Positions 25,691-35,577 of a stretch of DNA of 64,000 nucleotides are shown piece by piece (the first letter of the stretch is position 1; every line of letters begins with the position of its first letter). The DNA comes from Polaribacter sp. IC066 (lineage in GTDB: Bacteria; Bacteroidota; Bacteroidia; Flavobacteriales; Flavobacteriaceae). A program made the position numbers and the translations under genes. The stretch is taken from the NCBI RefSeq assembly GCF_007997085.1, contig NZ_VORR01000008.1:49676-113675 (forward strand), in the 5' to 3' direction. The notes under the pieces were generated by a model that was not told the DNA's origin, ran no database searches, and worked only from the letters and a program-made list of their open reading frames with translations.

Positions 25691-26302
25691 TTAGACTTCT
25701 TTAGTCGCAGTTGAAGATACCAATTTTATAAAATCGTCTTGGGTACTTTTTCCTTTGTCTTTATTATACCAAACCTGTAAATCTTCTTTCAATTGCGCAT
25801 CTAAAACTCCATGTTTTGCTTTGTAAGCGTGTACTAGTTTTGAAGCTTCTGCTGGTCTTGGTCCCCATGTATTTGATACGTTATGTTCTTTATCTAATAC
25901 AAGTAATTTCGGAATAGATCTACCTCCATTGGTCAAAAATAAATCCATTAATTCTAGGTTTTCATCACGCAAAATCAATTTTAACTCAATATTTTCATTA
26001 AGTTCTGCCATTTTATGGATTACGGGCAAATTCTGTGCGGCATCTCCACACCAACCTTCGGTAAGCACCAACCAAGTTTGAGGCTCTTTTAAATTCTGAA
26101 TTTCAGAGACGGTTTCGGCAGTTATCTTAATGGTTTTATCTAAACGCTTCATTCTTTTATCGTTCAACATACTATAATTCGTGATGTCTTCTGATTGATT
26201 TGGACCTGTAGATTTACCTTCTGCTAATAATTCTCTAACTAAATCTTTATATTCTTGGTACGTGTACGTGTTTTCTAAACTTTTTTTGATACGATCTTTC
26301 AT
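25691..26302 (-). CDS. Thioredoxin-fold family protein with a single active-site cysteine
   Basis: 203 residues without a signal peptide. An N-terminal helical segment (1-80) precedes a thioredoxin fold whose active-site region reads TEGWCGDAAQN. The first cysteine is kept but the second position is alanine, so a disulfide cannot form in the usual CxxC way. The cis-proline loop GRSIPKLLVLD is intact. Members of this family are common in Bacteroidetes; their redox partner is unknown. A monothiol, glutaredoxin-like or bacillithiol/CoA-thiol handling role is possible but not shown. Confidence 0.85.
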   Translation of the reverse strand: MKDRIKKSLENTYTYQEYKDLVRELLAEGKSTGPNQSEDITNYSMLNDKRMKRLDKTIKITAETVSEIQNLKEPQTWLVLTEGWCGDAAQNLPVIHKMAELNENIELKLILRDENLELMDLFLTNGGRSIPKLLVLDKEHNVSNTWGPRPAEASKLVHAYKAKHGVLDAQLKEDLQVWYNKDKGKSTQDDFIKLVSSTATKEV

Positions 26303-26360
26303 AATGTTTTATGCTGGATTTAAAAATTTAGACGTTAATTAATCAAAAAACTTACAGTAA

Positions 26361-27311
26361 TTATACTGGTAACTCTTTTAAGCTTTTAAGAATGTCTGCG
26401 GTCATTGCTTTTAAATCGAATTTATGTTGCCAATTCCAATCTTTTCTAGCTTGAGAATCATCAATAGAATTTGGCCAACTGTCAGCAATTTGTTCTCTAA
26501 AATCTGGTTTATAGGTAATTTTAAAATCAGGAATATGTTTTTTAATTTCTGATGCCATTTCTTTAGGCGTAAAACTCATTGCCGCTAAATTATAGCCATT
26601 TCTAATTTTTACGTCTTTAGCATCTGCTTGCATTAATTGAATCGTTGCGTTTAGAGCATCCTCCATATACATCATTGGTAAAGAGGTGTTTTCAGCGATA
26701 TAGCATTCGTATTTTTTATCTTCTAGTGCTTTAAAATAAATATCAACAGCGTAATCTGTAGTGCCGCCCCCTGGTTTTGTTTTCCAAGAAATAATACCAG
26801 GAAATCGTAAGCTTCTCACATCAACACCAAATTTTTCGTAGTAATAATTACACCAAAATTCACCAGAAACTTTGCTAATTCCGTAAACTGTAGAAGGTTC
26901 CATTACTGTTTTTTGAGGCGTATTTTCTTTAGGAGTTGTTGGTCCAAAAACAGCTATAGAACTTGGCCAATACACTTTTTCTATATGTTTATCTTTGGCT
27001 AAATCTAATACAGCAAGTAAAGAATTCATATTTAAATTCCATGCTTTTTGAGGCATTTGTTCTGCCGTTGCAGACAACATTGCCGCAAGTAAGTATACTT
27101 GGGTAACCTTATATTTTTTGATGATTTTTAAAATGGTTGCTTTGTCAGTAGCATCAATAATTTCAAAAGATCCAGAAGACATTAATTCGGCACCTCCTTT
27201 TCTAATATCTGAAGCAATAACATTGTCATTACCATATATAAGGCGAAGTTTTTGGGTAAGTTCTGTACCTATTTGTCCGCTTGCACCTAAAACTAAAATA
27301 ACTGTATTCAT
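26361..27311 (-). CDS. tdh: L-threonine 3-dehydrogenase (short-chain/epimerase type)
   Basis: The start at 27311 (MNTVILVLGASGQIG) removes ten non-family residues and sits behind a -7 box. The 316-residue product has the NAD-binding motif GASGQIG (9-15), Y143-x-x-x-K147 in VYGISK and the preceding PSSIAVFG block. Segments RSLRFPGIISW, GGGTTDYAVD and IADSWPNSIDDS are diagnostic for the SDR-type threonine dehydrogenase known from Flavobacterium and archaea, rather than UDP-glucose epimerase. It oxidises threonine to 2-amino-3-ketobutyrate. No KBL gene is adjacent; it would be elsewhere on the chromosome. Confidence 0.92.
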   Translation of the reverse strand: MNTVILVLGASGQIGTELTQKLRLIYGNDNVIASDIRKGGAELMSSGSFEIIDATDKATILKIIKKYKVTQVYLLAAMLSATAEQMPQKAWNLNMNSLLAVLDLAKDKHIEKVYWPSSIAVFGPTTPKENTPQKTVMEPSTVYGISKVSGEFWCNYYYEKFGVDVRSLRFPGIISWKTKPGGGTTDYAVDIYFKALEDKKYECYIAENTSLPMMYMEDALNATIQLMQADAKDVKIRNGYNLAAMSFTPKEMASEIKKHIPDFKITYKPDFREQIADSWPNSIDDSQARKDWNWQHKFDLKAMTADILKSLKELPV

Positions 27312-27338
27312 GTAGTAAAATTGTAATATTAACAAGAA

Positions 27339-27346
27339 CAAAGGTA
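27339..27346 (-). promoter_or_regulatory. -7 box (TACCTTTG) of tdh
   Basis: TACCTTTG on the minus strand fits TAnnTTTG and lies 27 bp before the ATG. Confidence 0.65.
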
Positions 27347-27490
27347 CTTCTTTTTAGTATCCGTAAATAAGTTTCTTTAGAACAATTGTTTATTATTGAA
27401 TTCAAAATTTATTCTCCTATATTTTTTATGCATCTCTAAAATAGTTCCCCTGTAAAAATTCCGTATTTTTACAATCTAAATGCAAAATTT

Positions 27491-28084
27491 TTGAAACACA
27501 TACTTACTTTTTTAACGATTTTTTTGCTGTTTTCTTGTGATAAAAAGCAAGAAAAAGACGAACAAGCACAAGACGACTTCAAGCCTTTATTAAGTATTGT
27601 TAACGAATATTCGGCAATAAAAGAGATTGATACTGTTTTTAATAAAGATGTAGAAAACTGGGAAGAATTGCGAACAGTAGACGATTTTTTATCGAGATTT
27701 AAAAAAGTTTCTCCGAATGAAATTTTGAGTAATGCCATAGAGCTAAAAGATTTGGTAAAATCTTTAACAGATAGTTTACATCCTCAATTATTTAATACAG
27801 CGTCATTTAATGCCCGAATTAATATTCTTTATAACGAAACATTAAGGTTGGCAGATATGACCACAATTCCGTTAATAAATGCGGACGAGGTAAATGAGCA
27901 AGCCGAAAAAATTATTGATGCTTTTTCTGCGGTAAACTCTAAAGTAAACTCAATTTTAGCTAAAAAGAGATTTGAAGAAGCCATAGAAGTAGATGTTAAA
28001 TTTATTGGTTTAGATTCTACGAAATTAGATAGTGTCTCAAAAAAATCAGTTAAAAGGGAATTGTTACAAAGACCATCAAATTAA
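27491..28084 (+). CDS. Hypothetical lipoprotein
   Basis: 197 residues starting with TTG (no ATG is available in frame between the upstream stop and the signal sequence). The N-terminus MKHILTFLTIFLLFSC is a signal peptide with lipobox LFSC, so the mature protein is lipid-anchored at C16. The rest is mostly helical, rich in K/E/D, with two long predicted amphipathic helices. I do not recognise a family. A basic tail of KKSVKRELLQRPSN ends the protein. Neighbours (threonine dehydrogenase divergent, recX convergent) give no functional hint. Confidence 0.75.
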   Translation: MKHILTFLTIFLLFSCDKKQEKDEQAQDDFKPLLSIVNEYSAIKEIDTVFNKDVENWEELRTVDDFLSRFKKVSPNEILSNAIELKDLVKSLTDSLHPQLFNTASFNARINILYNETLRLADMTTIPLINADEVNEQAEKIIDAFSAVNSKVNSILAKKRFEEAIEVDVKFIGLDSTKLDSVSKKSVKRELLQRPSN

Positions 28085-28353
28085 AAATAAGTCTGAAAAC
28101 AGGTGTTTGCTTTTGAAGCCTTTTTTTGGTCGATTTATCTTGGTAGACCAACTTAAATAAAATTACATGTTTATTTAAGTGCCCCTAAAATTACTTAAAA
28201 AATTAGTTGATTTTAAGTTTTACAAAAAATTAAATCAGGGCGAAAATGGTTTGCTCGAAATGTAGCTATAACACGTTTATCTTTTCTGCAAATTCGGATA
28301 ATCTTTCTGTTAAAAGATCCCTTCTATGAACATCTTCTTAAATCACTAATAAT
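28085..28353. other. Intergenic stretch, possible decayed DNA
   Basis: Lies between the convergent lipoprotein gene and recX. Short open pieces on the minus strand without start or length suggest old coding debris, but nothing can be assigned. No convincing terminator stem was seen. Confidence 0.3.
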
Positions 28354-28833
28354 TTACGATACAACTTCATTTACAACTTTGTAAACCAGTTCATTTTCGA
28401 AACCTTTTCGCATTAAAAAGTCAATGAGTTTTTTCTTTCTTTTGTAAATGTTAGGTTCAGAAATAACGGCATTCCTGTTTTCTGTAATTCTGTAAATAGT
28501 TTTTATATATTCTTCTTCATCAATTTCTTTTAAAGCAGTTTTTATATTGTAGGCAGAAATATCTCTAAATTTTAATTCTCTTACAATACGTGGTTTACCC
28601 CAGCTTTTAATTCTGAACTTTCCGCGTGCATAACTTTTAGAAAATCGTTCTTCATTCAAAAAATTATCTTTCATCAAACTTAAAAGAATCAATTCTCTGG
28701 CTTCAGGAATTAATTGATACTCCCACATTTTTTGTTCTACTTCTTTATGGCATCGATCTTGATACACACAATAGTTTTCTATTTTGGTCTTTATTTGATC
28801 TACGGTATACGATTTTTTCTTTTTTTCGAACAT
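28354..28833 (-). CDS. recX: Regulatory protein RecX
   Basis: 159 residues built from the triple three-helix repeats of RecX. Recognisable blocks are YCVYQDRCHKEVEQKMWE, DNFLNEERFSKSYARGKFR and KPRIVRELKFRDIS. The protein modulates RecA filaments and thereby recombination and SOS. recA is not adjacent, which is common in Bacteroidetes. The start MFEKKKKSYTVDQ is supported by a lysine-rich N-terminus typical for the group. It is followed by 269 bp without a gene. Confidence 0.92.
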   Translation of the reverse strand: MFEKKKKSYTVDQIKTKIENYCVYQDRCHKEVEQKMWEYQLIPEARELILLSLMKDNFLNEERFSKSYARGKFRIKSWGKPRIVRELKFRDISAYNIKTALKEIDEEEYIKTIYRITENRNAVISEPNIYKRKKKLIDFLMRKGFENELVYKVVNEVVS

Positions 28834-28906
28834 GATATCGAAAATACAAAAAGGGTTGAAAACATCACAGTTCTCAACCCTTTTTCTATAAAAATATTCT
28901 TAAATA

Positions 28907-31900
28907 TTAAATCTGATTCTTCTCATCTATTCTTATGTCTTCACTAAAAGTAAGTTCGGTTTTCTCTAGTTGATGCGGTAACTGCCCTTTAATTCTCATT
29001 TTAAGCTTTGTAATTAAAAAGAATAAAATAGGAACAACAATTAAGGTTAAAAAAGTTGCGATTAAAAGGCCGTAGATGACTGTTTTAGCCAAAGGTCCCC
29101 AGAATATAACATTATCTCCACCCATATAAATATTAGCATCAAATTCGCTAAAAAGTGTAAAGAAGTTAATATTTAAACCAATTGCTAATGGAATCAATCC
29201 TAGAATGGTGGTAATTGCCGTTAATAATACAGGACGTAAACGTGCTTTTCCTGCTTTTACAATGGTTTCATATAAACTTGCTAGTGGTAAAAATTCTTCT
29301 TCAGCAATACCGTCTTGCAGTTTTCTTCTATCGATTAATAGTTGTGCATAATCTAGCAGAACAACACCGTTGTTTACTACAATTCCTGCAAGAGAAATAA
29401 TACCAACCATCGTCATCATAATTACAAATGGAGCGCCTGTAATGACCAAGCCGCCAAAGACACCAATAAAACTTAAAAAGATGGCCAACATAATGATTCC
29501 TGGTTTAGAGATCGAGTTAAATTGGAAAATCAAAATAAAGAAAATTAATAGTAAACCTGTAATAAATGCGCCTACTAAAAACGTCATTTGCTTATCTTGT
29601 TCTTCAATTTGACCTGTATAATCTATTTTAATTCCGTTTGGTAAATTATTAAAACTCTTCATAGAGTTCTGAATTCTAGCAACAACTGCACCAGCATCTG
29701 TTTCTCCAGGAGAAAGTGCAGAATACACGGTTACTACTCTTTTTACATCTTTATGCTTAATGGCACTAAAACCAGAACTGTTGGTTTGAGAGGCTACGGC
29801 AGAAACCGGAATTTCTTTAATCTTACCAGATGCTTGATCTCTAAATGTTATTTTCTGATTAAAAACAGCACTTTTATCGTATCTATCTTCTTTGTTAAAA
29901 CGAACATAAATATCATAATCTTCGCCGTCTTTTTTGTAAACTCCAGCTTTATTTCCAAAAATAGCAGACCTTAATTGTTGTCCAACTTGCCCTGTGCTAA
30001 CCCCTAGTTCTCCTGCTTTTTTACGATCAACCAAAACTTGCATTCCTGGTTTCGATTTGTTTACATCAATCTTTAGCTCATCTACACCAGAAATACTTTG
30101 CGTGTTTAAATAATCGCGCATTCTTTCGGCAGTAAAAATTAATTCTTCGTAGTCTTCACCATTTAATTCGATGCTGATTGGGGATCCGGACGGCGGGCCA
30201 GCAGCATCTTTTTCTACGGATATTAGAACTCCCGGATAAATACCTACTAAAGCAGCCTGTACTTTTTGACGCAAAATCTCACTGTCTTCTCCACGTCTGT
30301 ATTTATACTCACGCATAGAGGCTGTTATTTTTCCTTTGTGCGGCATTTCTGCGGCAGAACCTCCATCTGTTTGCGGATTTCCAGCGCCTTCACCAACTTG
30401 AGAAACCGTACTTTCTACCATAAAATTATAATCGCCATCTGTGTATTGGTCTTGATTTAAAACACCATATACTTTTTGCTCAATCTCTTTGGTAATTTGA
30501 TTTGTTTTCTCAATATCGGTTCCTTCAGGGTATTCTATGTAAACTATAATTTGATTGGGTTTGTTGTCTGGAAAAAACTCAATTTTTGTTCTTTGTTCAC
30601 CAACAGACCAGCCAAAACCTGCAAAAGCAATAAATAATAAAATAAAAGTACCAACAACTAAAAGATAAGGCGTCCAGCCAGAAAGAGAATTTTTTAAACG
30701 TCTTCCGTACCAGTTTTCTAAACTAACTAAAGTGTTTTTTTGAAAATAATTAGCAGCTCTTCTCAAGACAAGTCGATAAACCCACAACATAATTGCCGTG
30801 AATACTATTAAAGTTCCTAAAGCATTGTATGGACCTCCAAAAAAGAAAATTAGCAAGCCAATAGCTACCATAATACTAGTTAATTTTACGATGCTTTTTA
30901 TGGGCATATCTTTATCTTCTGTGCTCATAAATTGAGAAACTAATACCGAGTTAAAGAAAATTGCTACAAATAAAGAAGAACCTAAAACAATGGATAGCGT
31001 AATTGGTAAAATAACCATGAACTGCCCCATAATTCCTGGCCAAAGCCCTAAAGGAATAAAAGCTGCAACGGTTGTTGCGGTAGAAATGATAATAGGAAAA
31101 GCAATTTCTCCAATTCCTTTTTTGGCAGCTTCTGTTCTTGTCATTCCTTCTTCGTCCATTAAACGATACACGTTTTCAACAACTACAATTCCGTTATCTA
31201 CCAACATTCCTAGTCCCATAATTAGACCAAAAAGCACCATTGTGTTTAAGGTATATCCCATGGCACCTAAAATCATTAAAGACATAAACATAGACATCGG
31301 AATTGCAAAACCAACAAAAAGAGCATTTTTAAATCCTAGGAAAAACATTAAAACGATGACCACTAAAATAACACCGAAAATAATATTGTTCACCAAATCA
31401 TCTACCTGACCAATTGTTTTTGGAGACTGATCATTAGCGATAGTGACTTTTAAATCTGGAGGAAAATGATTTTTTTTAGCATCTTCTACCATTTTGCCAA
31501 TTTTATCTGCGGCAGCAACCATGTTTTCGCCAGACCTTTTCTTTACATCTAACATGACAACAGCTTCGCCATTTTCTCTTGCGTAGGTTGTTTCATCTTT
31601 ATCTTTAAAGTTAATTTCTGCTACATTTTTTAAATAAATAGGATTTCCGTTTTCAGCCTTGATCACAAAATCGCCTAAATCAGAAGGGGTGTCAATTTCA
31701 CCTATAATTCTAATGGTTCTTCTTTGTTGGCTCGTAATAAAATTACCCGCAGACATGGTTACATTTCCGCGATTAATAGCATTTGTAATATCGTCAAAAC
31801 TAACTTTTGCCGCCATCATTTTGTAAATATCTACCGCCACTTCTACTTCTTTTTCTTGCGCTCCACGAATATCTACTTTTTTAATCTCTGTTAAATCTTC

Positions 31901-32440
31901 AATTTCATCCTGCAAATATTCTCCGTACTCTTTTAGTTTTGCAACCGGATAGTTTCCAGAAATATTGATGTTTAAAATAGGTATTTCTTCAGACATACTT
32001 AACTCAAAAACATTCGGTTTAACTTTTGCACCGTTAAAAGTTGGCCAATCTTCACCAGCAGTTTCTTGATCTATTTCATCTTTAACTTTTTGTTTTGCTT
32101 TATCTACGTCAATAGTTTCATCAAACTCTACGGTAATGATAGAATAATCTTCTTGTGATGTTGATGTAATTTCGACAACATTACTAATCGATTTTAACTT
32201 GTCTTCTAAGGGATCGGTAATTAGTTTTTCGATATCTTCTGCAGTGTTACCAGGGTATACCGAGCTAATATAAATTTTTGTTTCATTTATTTCAGGAAAA
32301 TTTTCTCGGGGCATTGTAAAGTATGCCGAAATTCCTAAATAAAGAATTAGAAACATCAGTACATAAATAGTAGTCTTATTTTGTATTGCCCAAGAAGAAA
32401 GTTTAAATTCCTTATCTACTTGTTTATTTTTTTTTGCCAT
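28907..32440 (-). CDS. RND efflux transporter, inner-membrane pump (AcrB/HAE-like)
   Basis: 1177 residues, twelve membrane helices and two large periplasmic loops, the layout of RND pumps. The helix-4 motif reads VDNGIVVVENV, where AcrB has VDDAIVVVENV. The helix-10 motif reads IVVNNGVVLLDYA, where AcrB has a lysine (AKNAILIV). One of two relay aspartates is therefore Asn, and the lysine is also Asn, so proton coupling may use a different residue set. It forms a tripartite pump with the fusion protein (32448) and TolC-like channel (33631), all transcribed from the TetR gene at 35568 with gaps of 0-10 bp. Substrate unknown. Confidence 0.93.
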   Translation of the reverse strand: MAKKNKQVDKEFKLSSWAIQNKTTIYVLMFLILYLGISAYFTMPRENFPEINETKIYISSVYPGNTAEDIEKLITDPLEDKLKSISNVVEITSTSQEDYSIITVEFDETIDVDKAKQKVKDEIDQETAGEDWPTFNGAKVKPNVFELSMSEEIPILNINISGNYPVAKLKEYGEYLQDEIEDLTEIKKVDIRGAQEKEVEVAVDIYKMMAAKVSFDDITNAINRGNVTMSAGNFITSQQRRTIRIIGEIDTPSDLGDFVIKAENGNPIYLKNVAEINFKDKDETTYARENGEAVVMLDVKKRSGENMVAAADKIGKMVEDAKKNHFPPDLKVTIANDQSPKTIGQVDDLVNNIIFGVILVVIVLMFFLGFKNALFVGFAIPMSMFMSLMILGAMGYTLNTMVLFGLIMGLGMLVDNGIVVVENVYRLMDEEGMTRTEAAKKGIGEIAFPIIISTATTVAAFIPLGLWPGIMGQFMVILPITLSIVLGSSLFVAIFFNSVLVSQFMSTEDKDMPIKSIVKLTSIMVAIGLLIFFFGGPYNALGTLIVFTAIMLWVYRLVLRRAANYFQKNTLVSLENWYGRRLKNSLSGWTPYLLVVGTFILLFIAFAGFGWSVGEQRTKIEFFPDNKPNQIIVYIEYPEGTDIEKTNQITKEIEQKVYGVLNQDQYTDGDYNFMVESTVSQVGEGAGNPQTDGGSAAEMPHKGKITASMREYKYRRGEDSEILRQKVQAALVGIYPGVLISVEKDAAGPPSGSPISIELNGEDYEELIFTAERMRDYLNTQSISGVDELKIDVNKSKPGMQVLVDRKKAGELGVSTGQVGQQLRSAIFGNKAGVYKKDGEDYDIYVRFNKEDRYDKSAVFNQKITFRDQASGKIKEIPVSAVASQTNSSGFSAIKHKDVKRVVTVYSALSPGETDAGAVVARIQNSMKSFNNLPNGIKIDYTGQIEEQDKQMTFLVGAFITGLLLIFFILIFQFNSISKPGIIMLAIFLSFIGVFGGLVITGAPFVIMMTMVGIISLAGIVVNNGVVLLDYAQLLIDRRKLQDGIAEEEFLPLASLYETIVKAGKARLRPVLLTAITTILGLIPLAIGLNINFFTLFSEFDANIYMGGDNVIFWGPLAKTVIYGLLIATFLTLIVVPILFFLITKLKMRIKGQLPHQLEKTELTFSEDIRIDEKNQI

Positions 32441-32447
32441 TTTCTTA

Positions 32448-33620
32448 CTATTTGTTAATCACTTTTACAACCTGCCCGTTCGTTACGCTTCTTGCGCCTT
32501 CCATAATAATTTCTGCATTTGCAGCAAGATATTTGGTAACTTCAATAAAATCTCCTTGGGTTTTGCCAGTTTCTATAATTAATCTTTCTGCAATAGCTTC
32601 GTTGTTTTCTTTTTTATCTTTTATGATATAAATAAACTGCTCTCCTTTTGCATTTTCAGAAATAATACTTTGCGGAATTAAAACGGCATTTTCACTGGTA
32701 TAATCGTTTAATTTTAATCTTGCTGTTAAATTTGGTTTTACGTTTCCTTTTAAATTAGGAACATCAATTTCAATTTTAAAAGAACGATTGCTTGGGTTGA
32801 TAAAATTACCAACTTGTCTTACTTTAGAGGTAAGTGTTTCGCCAAGAACAGGGAAATTTACTTCTACCGTTTTGTTTTTTGTGATATCGCCAATATACGT
32901 TTCAGGTACTTCTGTTTCGATATACATGTTGTTTAGATTTACAATTCTAAAGATTTCTGCCCCAGCACCTGGAGCAACAACCGTACCTCGTTCTTGAAAA
33001 ATAGCATCTATAATTCCAGAAAAAGGCGCTCTAATAGTAGCCTTTGTTAACTGACTTTTTAGCTGTGCTACCGCACTTTGTTGCGCTTCAAAAGAGGTCT
33101 TTGTTTGTAAAAACTGAATTTCTGATCCAATTTTTTGGTCCCATAATCTTTTTTGACGCTCGTAGGTTGTTTTTGCTAATTGCGCATTTGCTTCTAATTG
33201 TGCTATTTGTTGCGACATACCACCATCGTCAATTTTTGCTAAAACTTGTCCTTTAGAAACATTTTGACCTTCTGTTACAAATACACTTTGTAAAATTCCG
33301 GGCATTTCTGGGTATATTAAAATATTTTGCTTGGTTTGTACATTTCCTTGCAACTCGATAAAGTGCGTAAAAACTTCTTCTTTTACCAAGTAAGTAGTAA
33401 TTAAAGGCATATTTTTATTAACATCTAAGGCGTCAATTTTATCGTTTAACTTTTTTAATTGAGCAGATAATGCTTGCTGTTTTGTGTTAATTTCTGTTTT
33501 TTTAGATTTTATTTGTACAAGGTCGTTTGTTGCCAAAATAGCTTCTACAGAAACTTCTTTTTTATTGCCGCAAGAAGTTAGTAAAAGCGTTATAAAGATT
33601 GATAAATATATGTTTTTCAT
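32448..33620 (-). CDS. RND periplasmic adaptor (membrane fusion) lipoprotein
   Basis: 390 residues. The lipoprotein signal LLLTSCGNKK has the anchor cysteine at C17. A coiled-coil hairpin follows (QQIAQLEANAQLAKTTYERQKRLWDQKIGS), flanked by lipoyl-like halves (GQVLAKIDD; TIRAPFSGIIDA). A beta-barrel domain and a C-terminal membrane-proximal domain complete it. It bridges the RND pump and the TolC-type channel. The gene lies 7 bp upstream of the pump gene and 10 bp downstream of the channel gene in one operon. Confidence 0.93.
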   Translation of the reverse strand: MKNIYLSIFITLLLTSCGNKKEVSVEAILATNDLVQIKSKKTEINTKQQALSAQLKKLNDKIDALDVNKNMPLITTYLVKEEVFTHFIELQGNVQTKQNILIYPEMPGILQSVFVTEGQNVSKGQVLAKIDDGGMSQQIAQLEANAQLAKTTYERQKRLWDQKIGSEIQFLQTKTSFEAQQSAVAQLKSQLTKATIRAPFSGIIDAIFQERGTVVAPGAGAEIFRIVNLNNMYIETEVPETYIGDITKNKTVEVNFPVLGETLTSKVRQVGNFINPSNRSFKIEIDVPNLKGNVKPNLTARLKLNDYTSENAVLIPQSIISENAKGEQFIYIIKDKKENNEAIAERLIIETGKTQGDFIEVTKYLAANAEIIMEGARSVTNGQVVKVINK

Positions 33621-33630
33621 GATAATTTTG

Positions 33631-34962
33631 TTATTTGATTGGTAAGTTTAGTGCGTTTTCTAGGCTAGCTTTATTTGAAATAACATCTAACATAGCTTGT
33701 ATGTAATTTTGTTGTTGTGCGTATAATTGATTTTGAGCCTGTAACAAATCGAAACTAGAAGAGATGCCTTCAAAAAATTTAATTCGTTGTTTCTTTTCTA
33801 TTCTTTCTGATAAACCAACATTCTTTTTTGAAGTTTGGTAATTTTCGATACTTAATTGATAATCGTTTTTTGCTTTTTCCGCTTGTAAGCTTAAACGTTG
33901 TCTAGTTTCCTCTAAACGTAAATCTGCAGTTTCTAAAGCTATTTTTGCTTGCGCAGTTTTAGATCTTCTACCAAAACTGCTAAAGATGGGTACATTTAAA
34001 CTGATGCCTAAAAGAGAAGAATCAAACCAACGTTGGGTGTTCTCTAAAAATGTAAAGGAATCTGAAAAAGCTTGACTGCCATAATTTATAAAAGTACTTA
34101 AAGTTGGTAAGGCTTTACTTTGCTCTAACTTTACCATTAAACGATTGCCTTCTCTATTATTTTCTGCAATTTTAAAATCGATATGATTATCGACATTAAA
34201 TTCTTCAGAAATTAAGTTAAGATTCATGTTTTGTATTGCTAAAGAATCTAAAGAATCTGTTAAAATCAATGCTGTATTTATAGGGTTGCCTAAAGAAAGA
34301 TTTAGCATTTGATAAGCAATACCTTTCATTCTTGTTACGCTATTTAATTGATTTTTTAAGCTACCTAGTGTAATTTCTAATTGCTCAACATCTTCCTCTT
34401 CATTCAAACCATTTTCATAAATTTTCTTGGCATCATTATAATTTTTTTGAAGTATTTTAATATTTCTTTCTAAAACAGCAATGCTACTTTCTGCAACAAG
34501 TACATTTCCGTAAGCATTAATAACGGCCTCTCTAGTTAGGAGTTCTGTTTTTTCTTCGGCTTGTTCAGAAATTTTTAAAAATGTTTTAGCAGACTGCAAT
34601 CCAACAAGGTAAGAGCCATCAAAAAGTAACTGTCTTAAAGTAACAGAGGCATTTACGTTTTGTTTGGTACCAAAAACAAATTCTTCATCAATACCATCAC
34701 CATTGATATCGGCCACAGAAATAGGTTGTTTTAAAAACTTTTGATAGTCTACTTTTGCATCAATCTGGGGCAAACCAATAGTGGTTGTTTCCCAAACTTT
34801 TTCATTTGCAGACGCAATGTCATTTTTAGCTGCTTTTGTATTATAACTATTTTCTAGAGCAAAATTAATAGCTTCTTCTAAAGATAGTTGCATTGTTTTC
34901 TCTTGCGCTTTTAAAGAAATTGTAAAAGCGAAAAAAGAAAGTACATAAAGATATTTTTTCAT
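33631..34962 (-). CDS. TolC-family outer-membrane efflux protein
   Basis: 443 residues. The signal peptide ends at SLKAQ (about 20). Two homologous halves of long helices follow, each beginning with motifs such as LSLEEAINFALENS. Typical features are the periplasmic helical repeats and the ENALNLP end. The first half carries a short acidic DINGDGIDEEF insertion, reminiscent of calcium-binding loops, not usual in TolC. The start is immediately adjacent to the TetR stop codon (no gap), so regulator and channel are translated together. Confidence 0.92.
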   Translation of the reverse strand: MKKYLYVLSFFAFTISLKAQEKTMQLSLEEAINFALENSYNTKAAKNDIASANEKVWETTTIGLPQIDAKVDYQKFLKQPISVADINGDGIDEEFVFGTKQNVNASVTLRQLLFDGSYLVGLQSAKTFLKISEQAEEKTELLTREAVINAYGNVLVAESSIAVLERNIKILQKNYNDAKKIYENGLNEEEDVEQLEITLGSLKNQLNSVTRMKGIAYQMLNLSLGNPINTALILTDSLDSLAIQNMNLNLISEEFNVDNHIDFKIAENNREGNRLMVKLEQSKALPTLSTFINYGSQAFSDSFTFLENTQRWFDSSLLGISLNVPIFSSFGRRSKTAQAKIALETADLRLEETRQRLSLQAEKAKNDYQLSIENYQTSKKNVGLSERIEKKQRIKFFEGISSSFDLLQAQNQLYAQQQNYIQAMLDVISNKASLENALNLPIK

Positions 34963-35568
34963 TTATAATTGATTGTTTTCTAGTTGATGTTCTAATTGTT
35001 CTAAACCTTTTGTGGTGCTAATAGCTCTTAAATGATATTCTAAATAATAATTCATTAAAGTGTTCATAGAGTATTTTTTTAACGGAAATAATTGTTGGTC
35101 TTTTATACCAATCATGCCGTTAAAGTAAATTCTGCTTGTAAAATCGACATTCATACTAGCTCTAAATAGGCCAGAAGTAACACCTCGTTGCAAATTATCT
35201 TGAATAGTTTCTTGCATTACATGAAACTGTTTCTTTTTTAAAGAGACATATATTGCCGGGTAATATTTTTGAAGTTGATATAAAGGAGATGATTTTTCGT
35301 CTTTTAAATGCTCCATAACCACTCTTTTAATGTGAAACATTTCATCAATAGGATTCATTTTTTGCGCGCAAACGTTGTCTATACGGCAACAAATACTGTT
35401 AAACATATAATGTGTAACGGCATCAATTAAAGCGGTTTTATTACTAAAATGTTTATAAAGTGTTTTTTTAGAAATGCCTAAAGAGTTGGCTATTTCATCC
35501 ATGGTAACACTCTTAAAACCTAGGTTTAAGAATAACTCATTCGATTTTTCTATAATCTTATCTTTCAT
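34963..35568 (-). CDS. TetR-family transcriptional regulator of the efflux operon
   Basis: The start at 35568 (MKDKIIEKSNEL) is preferred; the longer frame adds seven unsupported residues. The 201-residue product has an N-terminal helix-turn-helix, VTMDEIANSLGISKKTLYKHF (about 21-41), the classic TetR DNA-binding region. A helical ligand-binding C-terminus follows. It is first in the operon with the TolC, MFP and RND genes and is presumably autoregulatory. A 28-bp inverted repeat at 35592-35619 overlaps the promoter and is the likely operator. Confidence 0.92.
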   Translation of the reverse strand: MKDKIIEKSNELFLNLGFKSVTMDEIANSLGISKKTLYKHFSNKTALIDAVTHYMFNSICCRIDNVCAQKMNPIDEMFHIKRVVMEHLKDEKSSPLYQLQKYYPAIYVSLKKKQFHVMQETIQDNLQRGVTSGLFRASMNVDFTSRIYFNGMIGIKDQQLFPLKKYSMNTLMNYYLEYHLRAISTTKGLEQLEHQLENNQL

Positions 35569-35577
35569 AATACGGGT

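Noticed and set aside
28200..28280. Minus-strand stretch reading KRVIATFRANHFRPDLI, possibly a gene or transposase remnant
   Set aside because: Only about 20 residues are open with no start or matching flanks, which is too little to call a pseudogene.
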